In this document: positions 22,421-33,059 of the stretch, in pieces
How positions within the stretch are numbered: position 1 is the stretch's first letter
Layout: each line of letters begins with the position of its first letter
Assembly: GCF_029784135.1 (NCBI RefSeq)
Contig: NC_073745.1
Location: 244,927,624 to 244,991,623, forward strand
Source: Toxorhynchites rutilus septentrionalis
Lineage: Eukaryota; Arthropoda; Insecta; Diptera; Culicidae
Reading direction: 5' to 3'
DNA: 64,000 nt
Notes under the pieces: generated by a model
What the model was told of the DNA's origin: nothing
The model's database searches: none
The model's input: only the letters and a program-made list of their open reading frames with translations
Made by a program: the position numbers and the translations under genes

Positions 22421-22569
22421 ATCAACATATTCATAAAGAGTAAACAGTGAACTAACCCATTTTTCAGGTAGATAGGTAGGTATTTACGTAGGCGAAGAAA
22501 ATAAAACAATATATTTAAAATATATATTTAACAAAAGCTGTCCCCTTTGTATAGTCCTACGTCACTCCG

Positions 22570-23155
22570 GTTATGTCCCTGACATTACCACCCGTCTTTT
22601 TTTCCTCACACCGCTTCTGATTGTTTAGAATCGCAGTCGTTCGCTCTCTACCTCTATATCAATCGCAAGTCATTCTACGTTCAGATGCTGAACGTTAGGA
22701 TCGTTAGAAACATTAGTACCATTGAAAAAGAAGATGGAGAGTGTCGTTTGAACGGTGGGTGTCAACTATGAACTCCATATTGTTGTTTCTTCTTCGAATC
22801 ACAATTTCTCGCGTCACTGTGCAGTCGCCTACCATGACTCCAGCAATATATTCAACGACATACGCATTGAATGTATACATTGATTAGAATTGATGAAAAT
22901 AACGTGATCGTAACCTTGCAAACCGAGCATTTCGAGCATGAATTTCAATAATTCATTATGTTTATTCAAAAAGTCTTCCAGCTCGCTGGCAATACGCATG
23001 GCTTTAGCCGAATTAAGGTTATTGGCGCATGTGAGGATGAATGTTCAATGAAGTGAACGCGCCATATGTCATTTAACAACGTAAATAAATTCGCTCTCTT
23101 TGAACAGCAACCGTTTCGGAAGAGTTCAACCACAAACATCGTGACACGAGATTTT
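22570..23155. other. Intergenic with a SINE tail fragment
   Basis: At 22690-22735 a fragment reads ACGTTAG...CATTAGTACCATTGAA like the end of the Feilai-type SINE. Nothing else is recognised. Confidence 0.45.
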
Positions 23156-23161
23156 TATATA

Positions 23162-24449
23162 CAGGGTTTTCCAACTTTAAATTCCAAAAGTAAATTGAAA
23201 TAAAACACACCTAGAATTCGAATTTCGATGAAACTTTTATTTCAAATTAAAGTTTGGTTTATGCCATTATGTGTGAAATACAACGTCATTCAAATGTCCA
23301 CCTAGGGCTTCCTCGCACACCTTGATCCTTGATGACTTTTCGGCACATATGGGGCGGTATCTCGGTCATAACTTCACGAATGTTGTCTTTCAAATGTTCA
23401 AGAGTTTGCGAAGAGTTGGTATAGACACGGTCTTTCGCATAACCCCACAAAAAAAGTCTAGCGGGTTCAAATCGCATGATCTGGACGGCCAATTGGCATC
23501 ACCAAAACGCGAAATTATGCGTCCTTCAAATTTCGTTCGCAATATGGCCATGTTCGGTCGTGTTGTGTGGCACGTGGCGCCGTCCTACTGAAACCACATG
23601 TCATCCGTATCCATATCTTCAATTTGTGGCAAAAAAAATCGGTTAACATGCGGCCATAGCGCTCACCATTCACAGTTACCGTCTCGCCGTCCTCATTTTC
23701 AAAGAAATACGGCCCGATGACTCCACCAGACCATAATGCGCACCAAACAGTGACTTTTGGCGGATGCAATGGCCTCTCAACAATCACGTGTGGATTTTCT
23801 GAGCCCCATATACGGAAATTTTGGGTGTTCACATAGCCACCGAGCTCGAAATGTGCCTCATCGCTGAAGAAAATTTGATGCGAAAATTCAGCATTTTGCT
23901 GCTGTTGTTCGTTCACCCAATCGACGTATGCCCGACGCATTCCATGGTCACCACGCTCTAATTTTTGTACCAGTTGGACTTTATATGGATGTAGGTGCAA
24001 GTCCAAATGCAAAATTCGCCACAATGATGTGTTTGGCAAGCCCAATAGCTGAGCACGCCGTAGAATTGAAACATTCGGGTCATCCTCCACACTGGCAGCA
24101 ACAGCAGCAATATTTTCGGCCGAACGCACGTTACGATGATGCACAGGTTTCACAATATCCGCTACGGATTCAGTTTGTTCGAATTTGCGCACTACATTAG
24201 CGATTGTGTGCTCTGTAGGCCGTCCATGACGACCAAAATCCGTCCGTAATGCTCGAAAAACATTTGCCGGTTTTTCATCATTTTTATAGTATAATTTAAC
24301 AAAATTAACACGTTGTGCGATGCTAAAACGATCCATATTGTAAAATGGCAGACATTCAACTAACGATATGACGCTTTAGTTGACAGCTATGTCAAACGGT
24401 TGTCAGCGCAGGGCTGTATACTTTCGGATGTCCGAAATGGAAAACCCTG
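23162..24449 (-). mobile_element. Tc1/mariner-superfamily element with complete ends
   Basis: CAGGGTTTTCC at 23162 and GGAAAACCCTG at 24439-24449 are inverted ends flanked by TA (23160-23161, 24450-24451). At 1288 bp, with one transposase gene on the minus strand, it is a typical full-length IS630-Tc1-mariner element; the gene inside is broken. Confidence 0.9.
23286..24336 (-). pseudogene. IS630/Tc1-mariner-type transposase, broken
   Basis: From the ATG at 24336 the frame is open for about 230 codons: an N-terminal helix-turn-helix region (FSIAQRVNFVKLYYKN), a linker, and the first catalytic Asp in FFSDEAHFEL, then GGVIGPYFFE. A frameshift at an A-run (23631-23638) and an in-frame stop (23585-23587) just before the DG of the second catalytic motif break it. 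The C-terminal part resumes as FLWGYAKDRVYTNS (near 23420-23450). I recognise the superfamily but cannot fix the subfamily because the spacing to the third acidic residue is damaged. Confidence 0.88.
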
Positions 24450-24459
24450 TATAAGACAA

Positions 24460-25240
24460 GATAAGCCCATAGGCATTCCCTCTCGAACAGAAATACCTTC
24501 CAATACGATAAGAAACGATGGACCTTATACGTTTAAAAATGTCCATCCGATCGCTAGAAAAAAGGTTCCACTCAACGTGTTAAAGGTGCTATCCACCCAT
24601 ACTGGTTCAGTATTTAATCAAGTGAGTGTCGAGTTTGTGTATAAGTGCGAAGGCGAAATTTTTAGCTTATTTTTTTAAATGCTGTAACTTCGTGATAAAT
24701 CAACGCATGAAGATGGGATATGCATCTTATTTAAGCTTCAACTTTCAGTTGCGATACAATATTCTCGAAAATACACTACATAAACCATGTTTTGGCACAT
24801 TAAAAAGCTCGATGCAAAAAATCGATTTAATTTTTCAACGTCAAAACAATGAATTAGTTTCGTACAGAATTTATTGGTGTTTTGAGAACCGAAAGTTAGA
24901 GTTTGCGGTATTACCATTGTTTATTGACTATCATCAAAGTAATTTTTCATTCAAACATGAATATCTGTGTATGGAAAGATCCAGAAGGAGCGTTCTAGCA
25001 ATTCAATGAAAGCTATTTGATAAGGTTGATTGGATTTGTTATTGTGTTGGCAAGCTAAAAATTTGTATAGTCTACAAAAAAAAATTTAAAAAAAAACAGA
25101 AAGAAATCTATTTTATATTTCTCATCAATATTCTATTACTTCTACACACACCCAGATAAAAATGTGTTCGAAAACAATTCCTATAACGGATGTGGATGTT
25201 CGGATGTTCATATAAAAATCTTAAGCGGGACGAAGTTCAG
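24460..25240. other. Intergenic, no gene recognised
   Basis: Frames at 24400-24678 and 24626-25009 lack motifs, signal peptides or splice context. Confidence 0.4.
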
Positions 25241-25244
25241 TGCT

Positions 25245-25674
25245 TTTGCGTACTATAAGCTGCTAAAGCCGAATGAAGCCATTACGGGGAACCTCTACCG
25301 AAGACAATTGATGCGTTTGAGACGTGCACTAGAGGAAAAAACGTCCACAATACGAGCAAAGACACAATAAAGTTATTTTGCAGCACGACAATGCTCGGCG
25401 CATGTCGGTCAGAGCATACTTGGAAACGCTGAAATGGGAGGTCCTATCCCACCCGCCGTATTCTCCAGACATTGCTCCGTCCGATTACTACCTTTTTCGA
25501 TCGATGCAACATAGCCTGGTTGACCAGCACTTTTCCAATTTTGATGAAGTCAAAAATTGGATTGATTCGTGGTTAGCCGACACGCCGGGCAATTATTTAC
25601 GCAAAGAGATCCGTGAATTTCCAGAAAGAAGGGAAAAAGTTGTGACCAGCGATGGGCAATACTTTGAACATTGA
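25245..25674 (+). pseudogene. mariner transposase fragment
   Basis: Two pieces are separated by a frame break and stop at about 25370. The first reads YYKLLKPNEAITGNLYRRQL. The second reads QHDNARRMSVRAYLETLKWE and then HPPYSPDIAPSDYYLF, the mariner signature around the second and third catalytic Asp. About three residues are missing from the usual 34-residue spacing. It ends with VVTSDGQYFEH, as mariner proteins do. Clearly inactive. Confidence 0.85.
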
Positions 25675-25745
25675 ATTTGTAACCATTTTTGGAGAATAAA
25701 GCATTAATTTTTGAAAAAAAAACTAAGAAACTTACCGGTACTCCT
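25245..25745 (+). mobile_element. mariner (DD34D-type) fragment, 3' part
   Basis: Carries only the catalytic half of a mariner transposase plus its 3' flank with AATAAA near 25696. The 5' end is absent and no inverted repeat pair is visible. End coordinates are approximate. Confidence 0.75.
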
Positions 25746-25804
25746 ATTAGTTATCTCGATTTTTCATGTGGAACTTCGTGGGAAATATTGATACACATGA
25801 AAAA

Positions 25805-27015
25805 ATACACAATGCCATGGGTCATTTAAGCAACTTTGCATAATTGAAATATTCGAAAAATAATTAGACTATTTTTTGGAAAAAGACATTTTTTTTTCTT
25901 AATTTTTCACAAAAAATTAGAATTTAAAAATTTGTAAAATATTAAGAAAAAAAATTGTTTCAATTTTTTTTCGGAAAATCTTAACTTAAAAACTATAAGA
26001 TCTACAAAAAGTTTGTCAGAAAATGAAATGTAGGAAATTACCTATGTTTTCATTAAAAATTGTTTTGGAAAAAAAATCATTGAAAAAAATTTTTTTTTTT
26101 TAAATTAAAATTCATTTTTCTCGAAAACATTAAAAGCATATGTTCTGCATATGTATTCTGTATATGTATTCTGAAAAAAATTTATATAAATAGCCCTTAA
26201 AATTATTAACAAGTTTTCCATACATCGGACGATGGGCACATTTACATGGAAAGAGTTGTTCGAACAACAACTTTTTCATTTTTTTTCTTTGAAAAAATAG
26301 TATTAATGTTTAAATCGTAACATTTTTATATATAAATTATCGCAATTTACATGCTCTGCTAACATTTTTCTATTTAGAAACATATCAAGAACATGTCAAA
26401 CGTGAGAATTTACACACAAAAATGTTACGAGCAAAACATAATTTTTTTCAAAAGTCTTCATACAAAAATGACTTATATTCCAAAAACTATAAAAACAATA
26501 TAAAGTTGATGTTTTCGACAAAAGTATATATTTCAACAAGATCTAAACTTTGTCGAATACAGTATATCGCTATCTTGACTATAAACAAAATTAGGATGAG
26601 TTGTTTTTTTTTTTAAAGAAAACATGAAAAAGTTATTGTTCGAAAAACTTCTTTCCTGTAAAAGTGCCCATTTTTTTATGTATGAATGACTTGTTGGATA
26701 TCGTAAGCGCTATTCATATATATGTTTTAGGGAATTTAAAAAAAATACGTTTTTGAGAAAAATGAATTTTAATTTTTAAAATGGCTTTTTTGTCAACGAA
26801 TTTTTTTCCCAAAAAATGTTAAGTATTTTTTTGTAAAAGTTCAAATAATTTCATGCATTTCATCCTTTGACAAGAATTTTTTAGGTATCATAGTTTTTAA
26901 GTTATAATTTTTTGTAAAAAATTAAGAAAAAAAAAGTTGGCTTTTTCCAAACAGTAGTCTAATTATTTTTCGAATATTTCAAGTATGCAAAGTTGCTTAA
27001 ATGACCCATGTCTTT
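25805..27015. mobile_element. Large foldback (long inverted repeat) element
   Basis: The left arm, from about 25812 (CATGGGTCATTTAAGCAACT), is matched inverted at about 27005 (AGTTGCTTAAATGACCCATG). The arms can be followed inward for about 450 bp with moderate divergence, to TGGGCAC near 26235 and GTGCCCA near 26665; the centre is a 350-bp A/T-rich loop. No coding evidence: the small frame at 26422-26616 lies in the loop. A foldback MITE is most likely. Confidence 0.75.
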
Positions 27016-27421
27016 ACACCCACAACGTTTCACTGCCATTTGAGATGGTGCTGCAAACTGCCAGTCGAGTTGGCATGAAATTCGTCAGATGCTAAAATTT
27101 GAGTTTTTTAAAACTCGAAAAATCACCGGAAATCGGGGTTTAAAAAACAATGAAGGCAAATGTTTACAGCAAATATGACAGGCAAATAGTTTGCCTAAAT
27201 CCGCTCGCAACAAGAAGATTTGTTGGTGTTAAAACTATTTAATGGAAAACGAGTTCTGTCGTACATCAAAGCACCAAACAACCTTGTGAAGCGTAGATTA
27301 GATTTAGACATCTATCGCAATGGCCCAGAGACGAAATCGCAAAGACCCTAGAAAATTTATGGAGCTGTGAAGGAGAAGCTAAAGAAAAGTGAGGATTCCG
27401 AACGGATGAAGAGATGATAGA

Positions 27422-27751
27422 ATGAATACACGATTTCTTAAAAATCAACACCAAATCAGGATATGTTTTGCAATTTTCTTTTTATTTTCAATATTATTAA
27501 TAATTAAATATTTTGATACCAGAACCATTTTCTTAAATCAAAATTATTTTGAGATAGAACTATTTCTGCAATGCTTGATGTTGACGCATAATGCTTTTCA
27601 TCTATTATTTGTCCTCACGCTTCTCAGATATCGTAAATACAAAGTTGAGAAATTGTTTAGAAGACATGTGAACAGTATGAAAACCATTGTCACTCTTACT
27701 GCGATAGTTACGCATGTTTATTATTATATGAATCAACCGAAGAATTCATAA
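27422..27751 (+). CDS. Uncertain small membrane-protein ORF
   Basis: A 109-codon frame from ATG with three hydrophobic segments: residues about 15-30 (CFAIFFLFSILLIIKYF), about 47-68 (LFLQCLMLTHNAFHLLFVLTLL) and about 88-103. A basic loop (RYRKYKVEKLFRRHV) lies between the last two. AATAAA follows at about 27764. No family is recognised, no TATA box is seen, and A/T-rich DNA readily yields hydrophobic frames. It could be a real small gene, a receptor fragment or chance. Confidence 0.25.
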   Translation: MNTRFLKNQHQIRICFAIFFLFSILLIIKYFDTRTIFLNQNYFEIELFLQCLMLTHNAFHLLFVLTLLRYRKYKVEKLFRRHVNSMKTIVTLTAIVTHVYYYMNQPKNS

Positions 27752-27759
27752 TTACATAA

Positions 27760-28380
27760 TCCAATAAATAACTCTGAACAGATATCCTCGATATCCGATA
27801 TAGTAATCGAGAAATATCGGTGACCAATGAAAACAAAGAATGGTGACTCTCCTTTCCGAGTGTTTATCGTCGTTAGGCGTGATGGGGCTCCTGGCTCGAT
27901 TATTGTTCAGGCCAGCAGTATTCTTTTACCAAACAGAATTCTTTCCGTTGAACGCAAAATGTGTATCTTCGAGCTTACCATCAAAAAATAATCGTGTTAT
28001 TTGGCAACAGAAACAACTAGATACAGGCAAAAATTACCCAGATATAATTATGATAAGAAAGATAAGTTCCCCACGATCGCTAGCTCCATTGAAAAATAGA
28101 ATGAAGGAAAATCGCATCGATCATTTCGTCATGACTCATGCGCATTATTTTTTTTATCATTGACACCTAACAAATGGTGTGTATATATGACCAAATGTAG
28201 TTTTCAACGATATTTCGGCTCTCCGAGCAGCGCGAAAGTGTAAAGCGATGGAATACCTTCAATCATCGGGGTCAATTAAGAAAATTGCAACCCCTCGATG
28301 GATCAGCTAACCTTTCGGCATCTATTGCCTCCAGATTTTCGTTCATTTTTTTGCCGAGTACTGTAGCACTCATCTTTCGC
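27760..28380. other. Upstream region of the RR-2 gene at 28474
   Basis: No gene is supported; the 107-codon frame at 27840-28163 has no motif. The phrase GTCAATTAAGAAAATTG at about 28270 is nearly the same as one upstream of the paralogue at 15207, a remnant of the duplicated upstream region. Confidence 0.5.
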
Positions 28381-28385
28381 GAACA

Positions 28386-28393
28386 TATAAATA
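28386..28393 (+). promoter_or_regulatory. TATA box of the RR-2 gene at 28474
   Basis: TATAAATA followed by CACAAAG, the same context as the paralogue's box at 15323. Confidence 0.8.
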
Positions 28394-28473
28394 CACAAAG
28401 CATGCAAAATGGATGTATCACTTTCGTAGTTACTTCACAACAGTTCACGTACTATTCCACAAAGTAAATCACA

Positions 28474-28834
28474 ATGTTCAAGGTGGTTTCTTAAGAATTT
28501 ATTCTAAATTTATGTTTATAATATTGCTCCACTATTCTTGAAGGTCCTATTCCTGGTCGCCTGCCTCGCCGCTGTTGCCCTTTCCTATGAGGGAGATCAC
28601 GGACATCACCATGAGGACTTCAACACCCATCCTCAGTACAAGTTCGAGTATGGAGTGAAGGATTCGCACACCGGAGACCACAAGCAGCAGTGGGAAGTCC
28701 GTGACGGAGATGTCGTCAAGGGCCAGTACTCTCTGCATGAGGCCGATGGCAGCAAACGTATCGTCGACTACAAATCGGATGACCACAATGGCTTCGAAGC
28801 GGTCGTCCAGAAGGTCGAACATGGACACCATTGA
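28474..28834 (+). CDS. RR-2 cuticular protein (DHNGF type, second copy)
   Basis: Exon 1 is 28474-28482 (M-F-K), the intron 28483-28543 (61 bp, ends TTGAAG), and exon 2 is 28544-28834; about 99 residues. The signal peptide (VLFLVACLAAVALS) and a His-rich linker (GDHGHHHEDFNTHPQ) lead into an RR-2 domain and VEHGHH tail identical to the 15407 gene. The differences are confined to the signal and linker, so the chitin-binding part is under tight constraint. Shared upstream phrases support segmental duplication. No perfect AATAAA is visible within 150 bp downstream. Confidence 0.96.
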
Positions 28835-28899
28835 GCGTTGTCGATACCATCCGGTGCTACCGAACGGTTCCCTTTCCTGCAGTAATTGATGTGATATTG

Positions 28900-30190
28900 T
28901 TGTTATTTTGATGATTATACAGTGATCTTACACACATCATTGTTTTAATTTATTTCTATTATTTCTTGTCACTCTGAAACCAAGTTCGAAAGCGTCATCT
29001 AATTTGCATAAATCGAAAGACCAATAATCATATTCCTGTTCGTCGTGAATTATCGGCGACATTCAGTCTGGCGAACTCTGCGGTCTCTGTTATATCAAAT
29101 CACATCGTTATGCAAAATTTGAATTTGCTCGAATTTGACAGAACGAAACGAACCAGTTTCCTTCCACGGCGCCGCTGATCTACCTATCAAACAAGCTTTG
29201 CAGCGATGTGCAAAAAATGATACTATCTGGACACTACAAGCTTTCCCAATAAGAAAATCTGCCTACTCTCACTCCGGCAAAAATAGATACTTAACTCGAA
29301 AAACCACACACCAAACAGATCCCCCTAACGACCTGAAGACAGCAGCGAGTTCTGTGGGTAATTAGCAAAAATGGCTATTTTGTATTCATTTCTCCGCTTT
29401 GTTAGCCTCTTTTACATAACCAGCAAGATATAATTGAACATGTTTTCGTACGAATCTACGAGGCCCACTCGCACAGTTTGGGTCTCCAGAAGAGCCGGTT
29501 GTTGGATGCAGGAAAAACACCGAGCGTGAATTGTGTCTTGTGTGCGGTAGATTTCAGATCTCTGCGCCAAACAGGGCTGGGAGGGTTTTATTCCCCGATA
29601 CATTACCGTTTGGTGGAATTTGTGTTTTGTTACTTGTTTACTCCGTTTACTCAGCATGGATGCTGTGACAGTTTGTTTGTTTGTAAGAAGAAAACATTCA
29701 GCGTTTGGTGAGATTTATGTATCTGCTGAGCCCATAATTCAATTCGCCAGAAACGGGTAATTATTTTGCACGTTCGGTCAGTTTTTAATATTTCGAAACG
29801 CGTAATTTGTAAATAGGAATTGTGCATTTTATATCGAGCTATTCGTATTTAGGAAAATGGAAAAACAAACTGGCCCACTGAGTAGAGCATCAAAAATACG
29901 CCTCCTCTTAGAAAATATTACCAGAAACCCACAAAATATTAGAAAAATAAACTTCAGAGCAACAATCAGTGATCCTCTTCTTAATACGGTTCGTTGAAGA
30001 GGTTGATCTTCTGTTTGGCTATATAAAAGTAAAACAACTGATTTAAAAAAAAACTATGGGATGATTTCTCAAACTTGTATATCACTCATGCTAAGCTGAA
30101 ATTATTTTATTGTATTGATTTATACTGGAATATCAGTCGAACAACACCAGTTCGACTGATAGTGCCCTCGACCAAACACGTCATATTTAT
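28900..30190. other. Intergenic, no gene recognised
   Basis: 3' flank of the RR-2 gene, then A/T-rich spacer. The frames at 29135-29711 have no motif. Confidence 0.4.
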
Positions 30191-30196
30191 GAGGTA

Positions 30197-31375
30197 CTAG
30201 CTGACCCGGCAAACTTCGTCCCGCCAAAAAATTGTTTTTTGTTATCAATACCTTCGAACATTCATGTTTTCCTACTATGAGCAAGTTCATGGGTCCAATT
30301 GCAGAACTATTCATTGATTGATCTTCTATTCGTCTCCGTTGCATTTAGTTTTTACTATAAAATTCCTAGTATTTCTAACAAAACTCATCATTATAATATC
30401 AGATTATTTTCAAACACAATTCTCGTAAATAACATGTTTCTCCGTTACATGGAATAAATGTTTTATACAGAAAATATGATAGAATGAAGACAGCTCTAAA
30501 TCAGACAATTCTTTCCTCGAGTTCTGCTCTTATCAACACATCTGGCGATCCTTTTTTGTATAGATAGAAGAAGATATCAGTTTCGAACAAAGATCAATTT
30601 CGCTAACGCAAACATCAAATGGACTAACAGCACTTGTCATTATGTAATTGTAGAACATATGGGAATTTAATTTTCCGAATTTTCCCTTTTTCCTTCAGAG
30701 TTTTCCGAAAATATTCAATCGCCATGTTTGGCTGGAATATTTTTGGTTGAAATATGTGTAATATTTTTATGGGACCCACTCTCCATTCCAGAGGAGGGAG
30801 GGGTGTCATACTATTATAGAAACATTTCTTATACCCAAAAACCGTCACATCCATAATTGTGCTTGAATAGCTTTCGAGTTATGAAGAAATTTGTGTTTCA
30901 TTTGTATGGCAGCACCCACCCCCCTTAGAGAGGGGAGTGGAAAGTCTAGCCATCCTAAAAAACATTTATTGCACCCTAAAACCTTCACATGCAAAATTTG
31001 GTTCCATCTGCTTGAATAATTCTCGAGTAATGCTGAAATTTGTGTTTCTTTTGTATGGCAGACCCCCCTTAGAGAGGGGGATGGAGAGTCTAGTCATCAT
31101 AGAAACATTTATTGCACCCTAAAACCTCAATATGCCTAATTTGGTTTCATTTGCTTCAATAATTCTCGAGTAATGCAGAAATTGGTGTTTCATTTGTATG
31201 ACAGCCCCCCTTAGAGAGGGGGAGGGGTCTCAAACTATCACGAAAACCTTCCCCGGTCCCAAAAACCCCTACATACCAATTTCCATGTTGATCGGTTCAG
31301 TAGTTTCCGAGTCCATAAGAATCAGACAGACAGACAGACAGACAGACAGAAATCCATTTTATATATAAATATAGA
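30197..31375 (-). mobile_element. Helitron-like element, full length (copy D)
   Basis: The best-preserved copy. On the plus strand it runs from A|CTAG (30197-30200) to GA|T (31374-31375), so on its own strand it starts TCTATATTTATATATAAAAT and ends GGGTCAGCTAG, inserted between A and T. Inside: a unique part next to CTAG, about four 130-bp units each with a CCCCC/GGGGG inverted repeat, and a (CAGA)n tract at 31323-31351 near the TC end. 5'-TC, 3'-CTRR and A/T insertion without target duplication are Helitron hallmarks; no Rep-helicase is encoded. Confidence 0.85.
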
Positions 31376-31379
31376 TGGA

Positions 31380-31985
31380 TAGAAAAATTCTTATCAAAAT
31401 AATTAAAAGGCGGCGCATTATCCGTAAAATTCTACCTATGCATCTGCCGTCATGAGGTCACCGCATTGACAGTTGAACGTTGCAAAATTAATCAAGAATT
31501 AAAGCGGATTCGAAAACAACGAAATAATATCAAATTCACTCACAGAAACTTCTTCGTACGACAAACGTTTCATCATATGGCACTGAACGAACGACCTATT
31601 AGCTTCAAACGAATCACCTTCCAACTTGCTGAATTTAGAAACTTACCTTACTTTATTTTTTTTAAATTTTTAACACACACTGGTAGATATTTTTCATTAT
31701 CTTCTCCTACACTATAAGCATATATTCGCTAAACTAAATATTATTTTTTTCATATTTATTCTTTGTATTTTGGTCCACAACTTCGTGTTTCCTTCTTTTT
31801 GTTTTTCTGGTATGGGACGTTTCATATGGTACATGGACACTGGTAGATTTTAGATAATTTGATTTCTTCATAAATATATTGTGTCAGCCAGACCACTGTC
31901 GACCGAATCGTGTTCACACTCACCAGCGGGAGCTGTTGGGGGTGGACCGATAAGCAACAGTCGATCACGTGCTTCACGGAAGGAA
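31380..31985. other. Intergenic, no gene recognised
   Basis: A/T-rich spacer; one basic 83-codon frame at 31466-31717 has no motif. Confidence 0.4.
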
Positions 31986-31989
31986 TCTC

Positions 31990-32143
31990 CTTAATTCCTC
32001 ACTACTGGTGTCAAACCACCATAGAAACATTTATTGCGCCCTAAAACCCCCACATGCCAAATTTGGTTTCATTTGCTTGATTCATTATCGGGTTATGCAG
32101 AAATTTGTGTTTCATTTGTATTCAGACAGGCAGACAGATTTCC

Positions 32144-32223
<80 letters not shown>
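31990..32223 (-). mobile_element. Helitron-like fragment with (TA)n expansion (copy I)
   Basis: The TC-end part of the family: one internal unit, CAGACAGGCAGACAG, TTTCCATTTATA, then a pure (TA)n tract from 32147 to 32223 in place of the usual short TATATATAAATATAGA. The TC terminus itself is obscured by the expansion. Confidence 0.65.
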
Positions 32224-32226
<3 letters not shown>

Positions 32227-32485
32227 TGATATAACAGTATCTTACGTGACCAGAACAAAGTAATTTGATCCAAATAAACACCATCATTCGGCTGCCGGCG
32301 ACAAACACACACTTTTCCTTTCAAAACCACTTGCTATTTCCCGAAACACTCAGTCAGTTAAGGTCATGATCAGTGAGCTTTAACTATAAACAAATCAGTT
32401 AAAATGGAAATCAATTATAAACATTGGCATGCATGACAATGATGTGAAATTTATGGTTTGACCAAATTTTGCTGTGTCAAACAAG

Positions 32486-32504
32486 TATAAAAACCTTTAG
32501 TCAG
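32486..32504 (+). promoter_or_regulatory. TATA box and TCAG site of the RR-2 gene at 32573
   Basis: TATAAAAA at 32486-32493; TCAG at 32501 and CAGT near 32512 are initiator candidates. Confidence 0.7.
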
Positions 32505-32572
32505 CGGCAAACAGTATCACTTCACCACCAGTAGTTCTCCCAATCAAAGCAAATCAAAACCAAAAACAAAAC

Positions 32573-32975
32573 ATGTTTAAGGTAAAATTAACAAATAGCT
32601 GGCGACTTCAAATATAAATTTTGTTTTTTCCATCAACAGATAACTCTCCTGATTGCCTGCTTGTCTGTGGTTGTATCTGCTCATTACTATGGTGGAGAAC
32701 ACAGCCACCATGAGGATCATCATCATTCCCATCCGAAATACAAGTTTGAGTATGGCGTCAAGGATGGACACACCAAGGACCATAAGAGCCAGTGGGAACA
32801 CCGTGATGGCGATCTGGTGAAAGGTCAGTACACTCTGGATGAAGCCGATGGAACTCATCGTGTTGTTGACTATACTTCGGACCATAAGACCGGATTCCAG
32901 GCTCATATTCTGCGAAAGGGACACGCTCATCACCCGCATGGGGAGAGTTACGTTAAAATCGATCAGCATTACTGA
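32573..32975 (+). CDS. RR-2 cuticular protein (HHPHGESY tail type)
   Basis: Exon 1 is 32573-32581 (M-F-K), the 58-bp intron 32582-32639 ends CATCAACAG, and exon 2 is 32640-32975; about 114 residues. The signal peptide (ITLLIACLSVVVSA) is followed by a very His-rich linker (SHHEDHHHSHPK). The RR-2 domain runs from [20 protein letters not shown] through DGDLVKGQYTLDEADGTHRV to GFQAHI, with the tail HHPHGESYVKIDQHY. The DGHTKDHKSQWE form groups it with the three genes at 50-56 kb. AATAAA is at 33052-33057. Role: secreted chitin-binding structural protein. Confidence 0.96.
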
Positions 32976-33059
32976 AGTTCTTCAGAAGTTTTGAAACAGA
33001 TAATATTCATTTAATTTGCTGATTGAAAAAAAAACAGGAATAGAATAATGGAATAAAAT

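Larger units (their letters stand above)
20316..22570. mobile_element. Candidate composite repeat carrying histone relics
   Basis: TGACGTAGGACTA at 20320-20332 is inverted as TAGTCCTACGTCA at 22552-22564. Between them lie a probable histone H2B tail, an H2A pseudogene, three histone-type 3' stem-loops and a duplicated 140-bp segment. The bracket motif recurs at repeat edges elsewhere in the window (58.4, 59.5 kb; diverged at 57.09 and 17.66 kb). That the whole block moves as one element is inference; no target duplication is evident. Confidence 0.45.
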
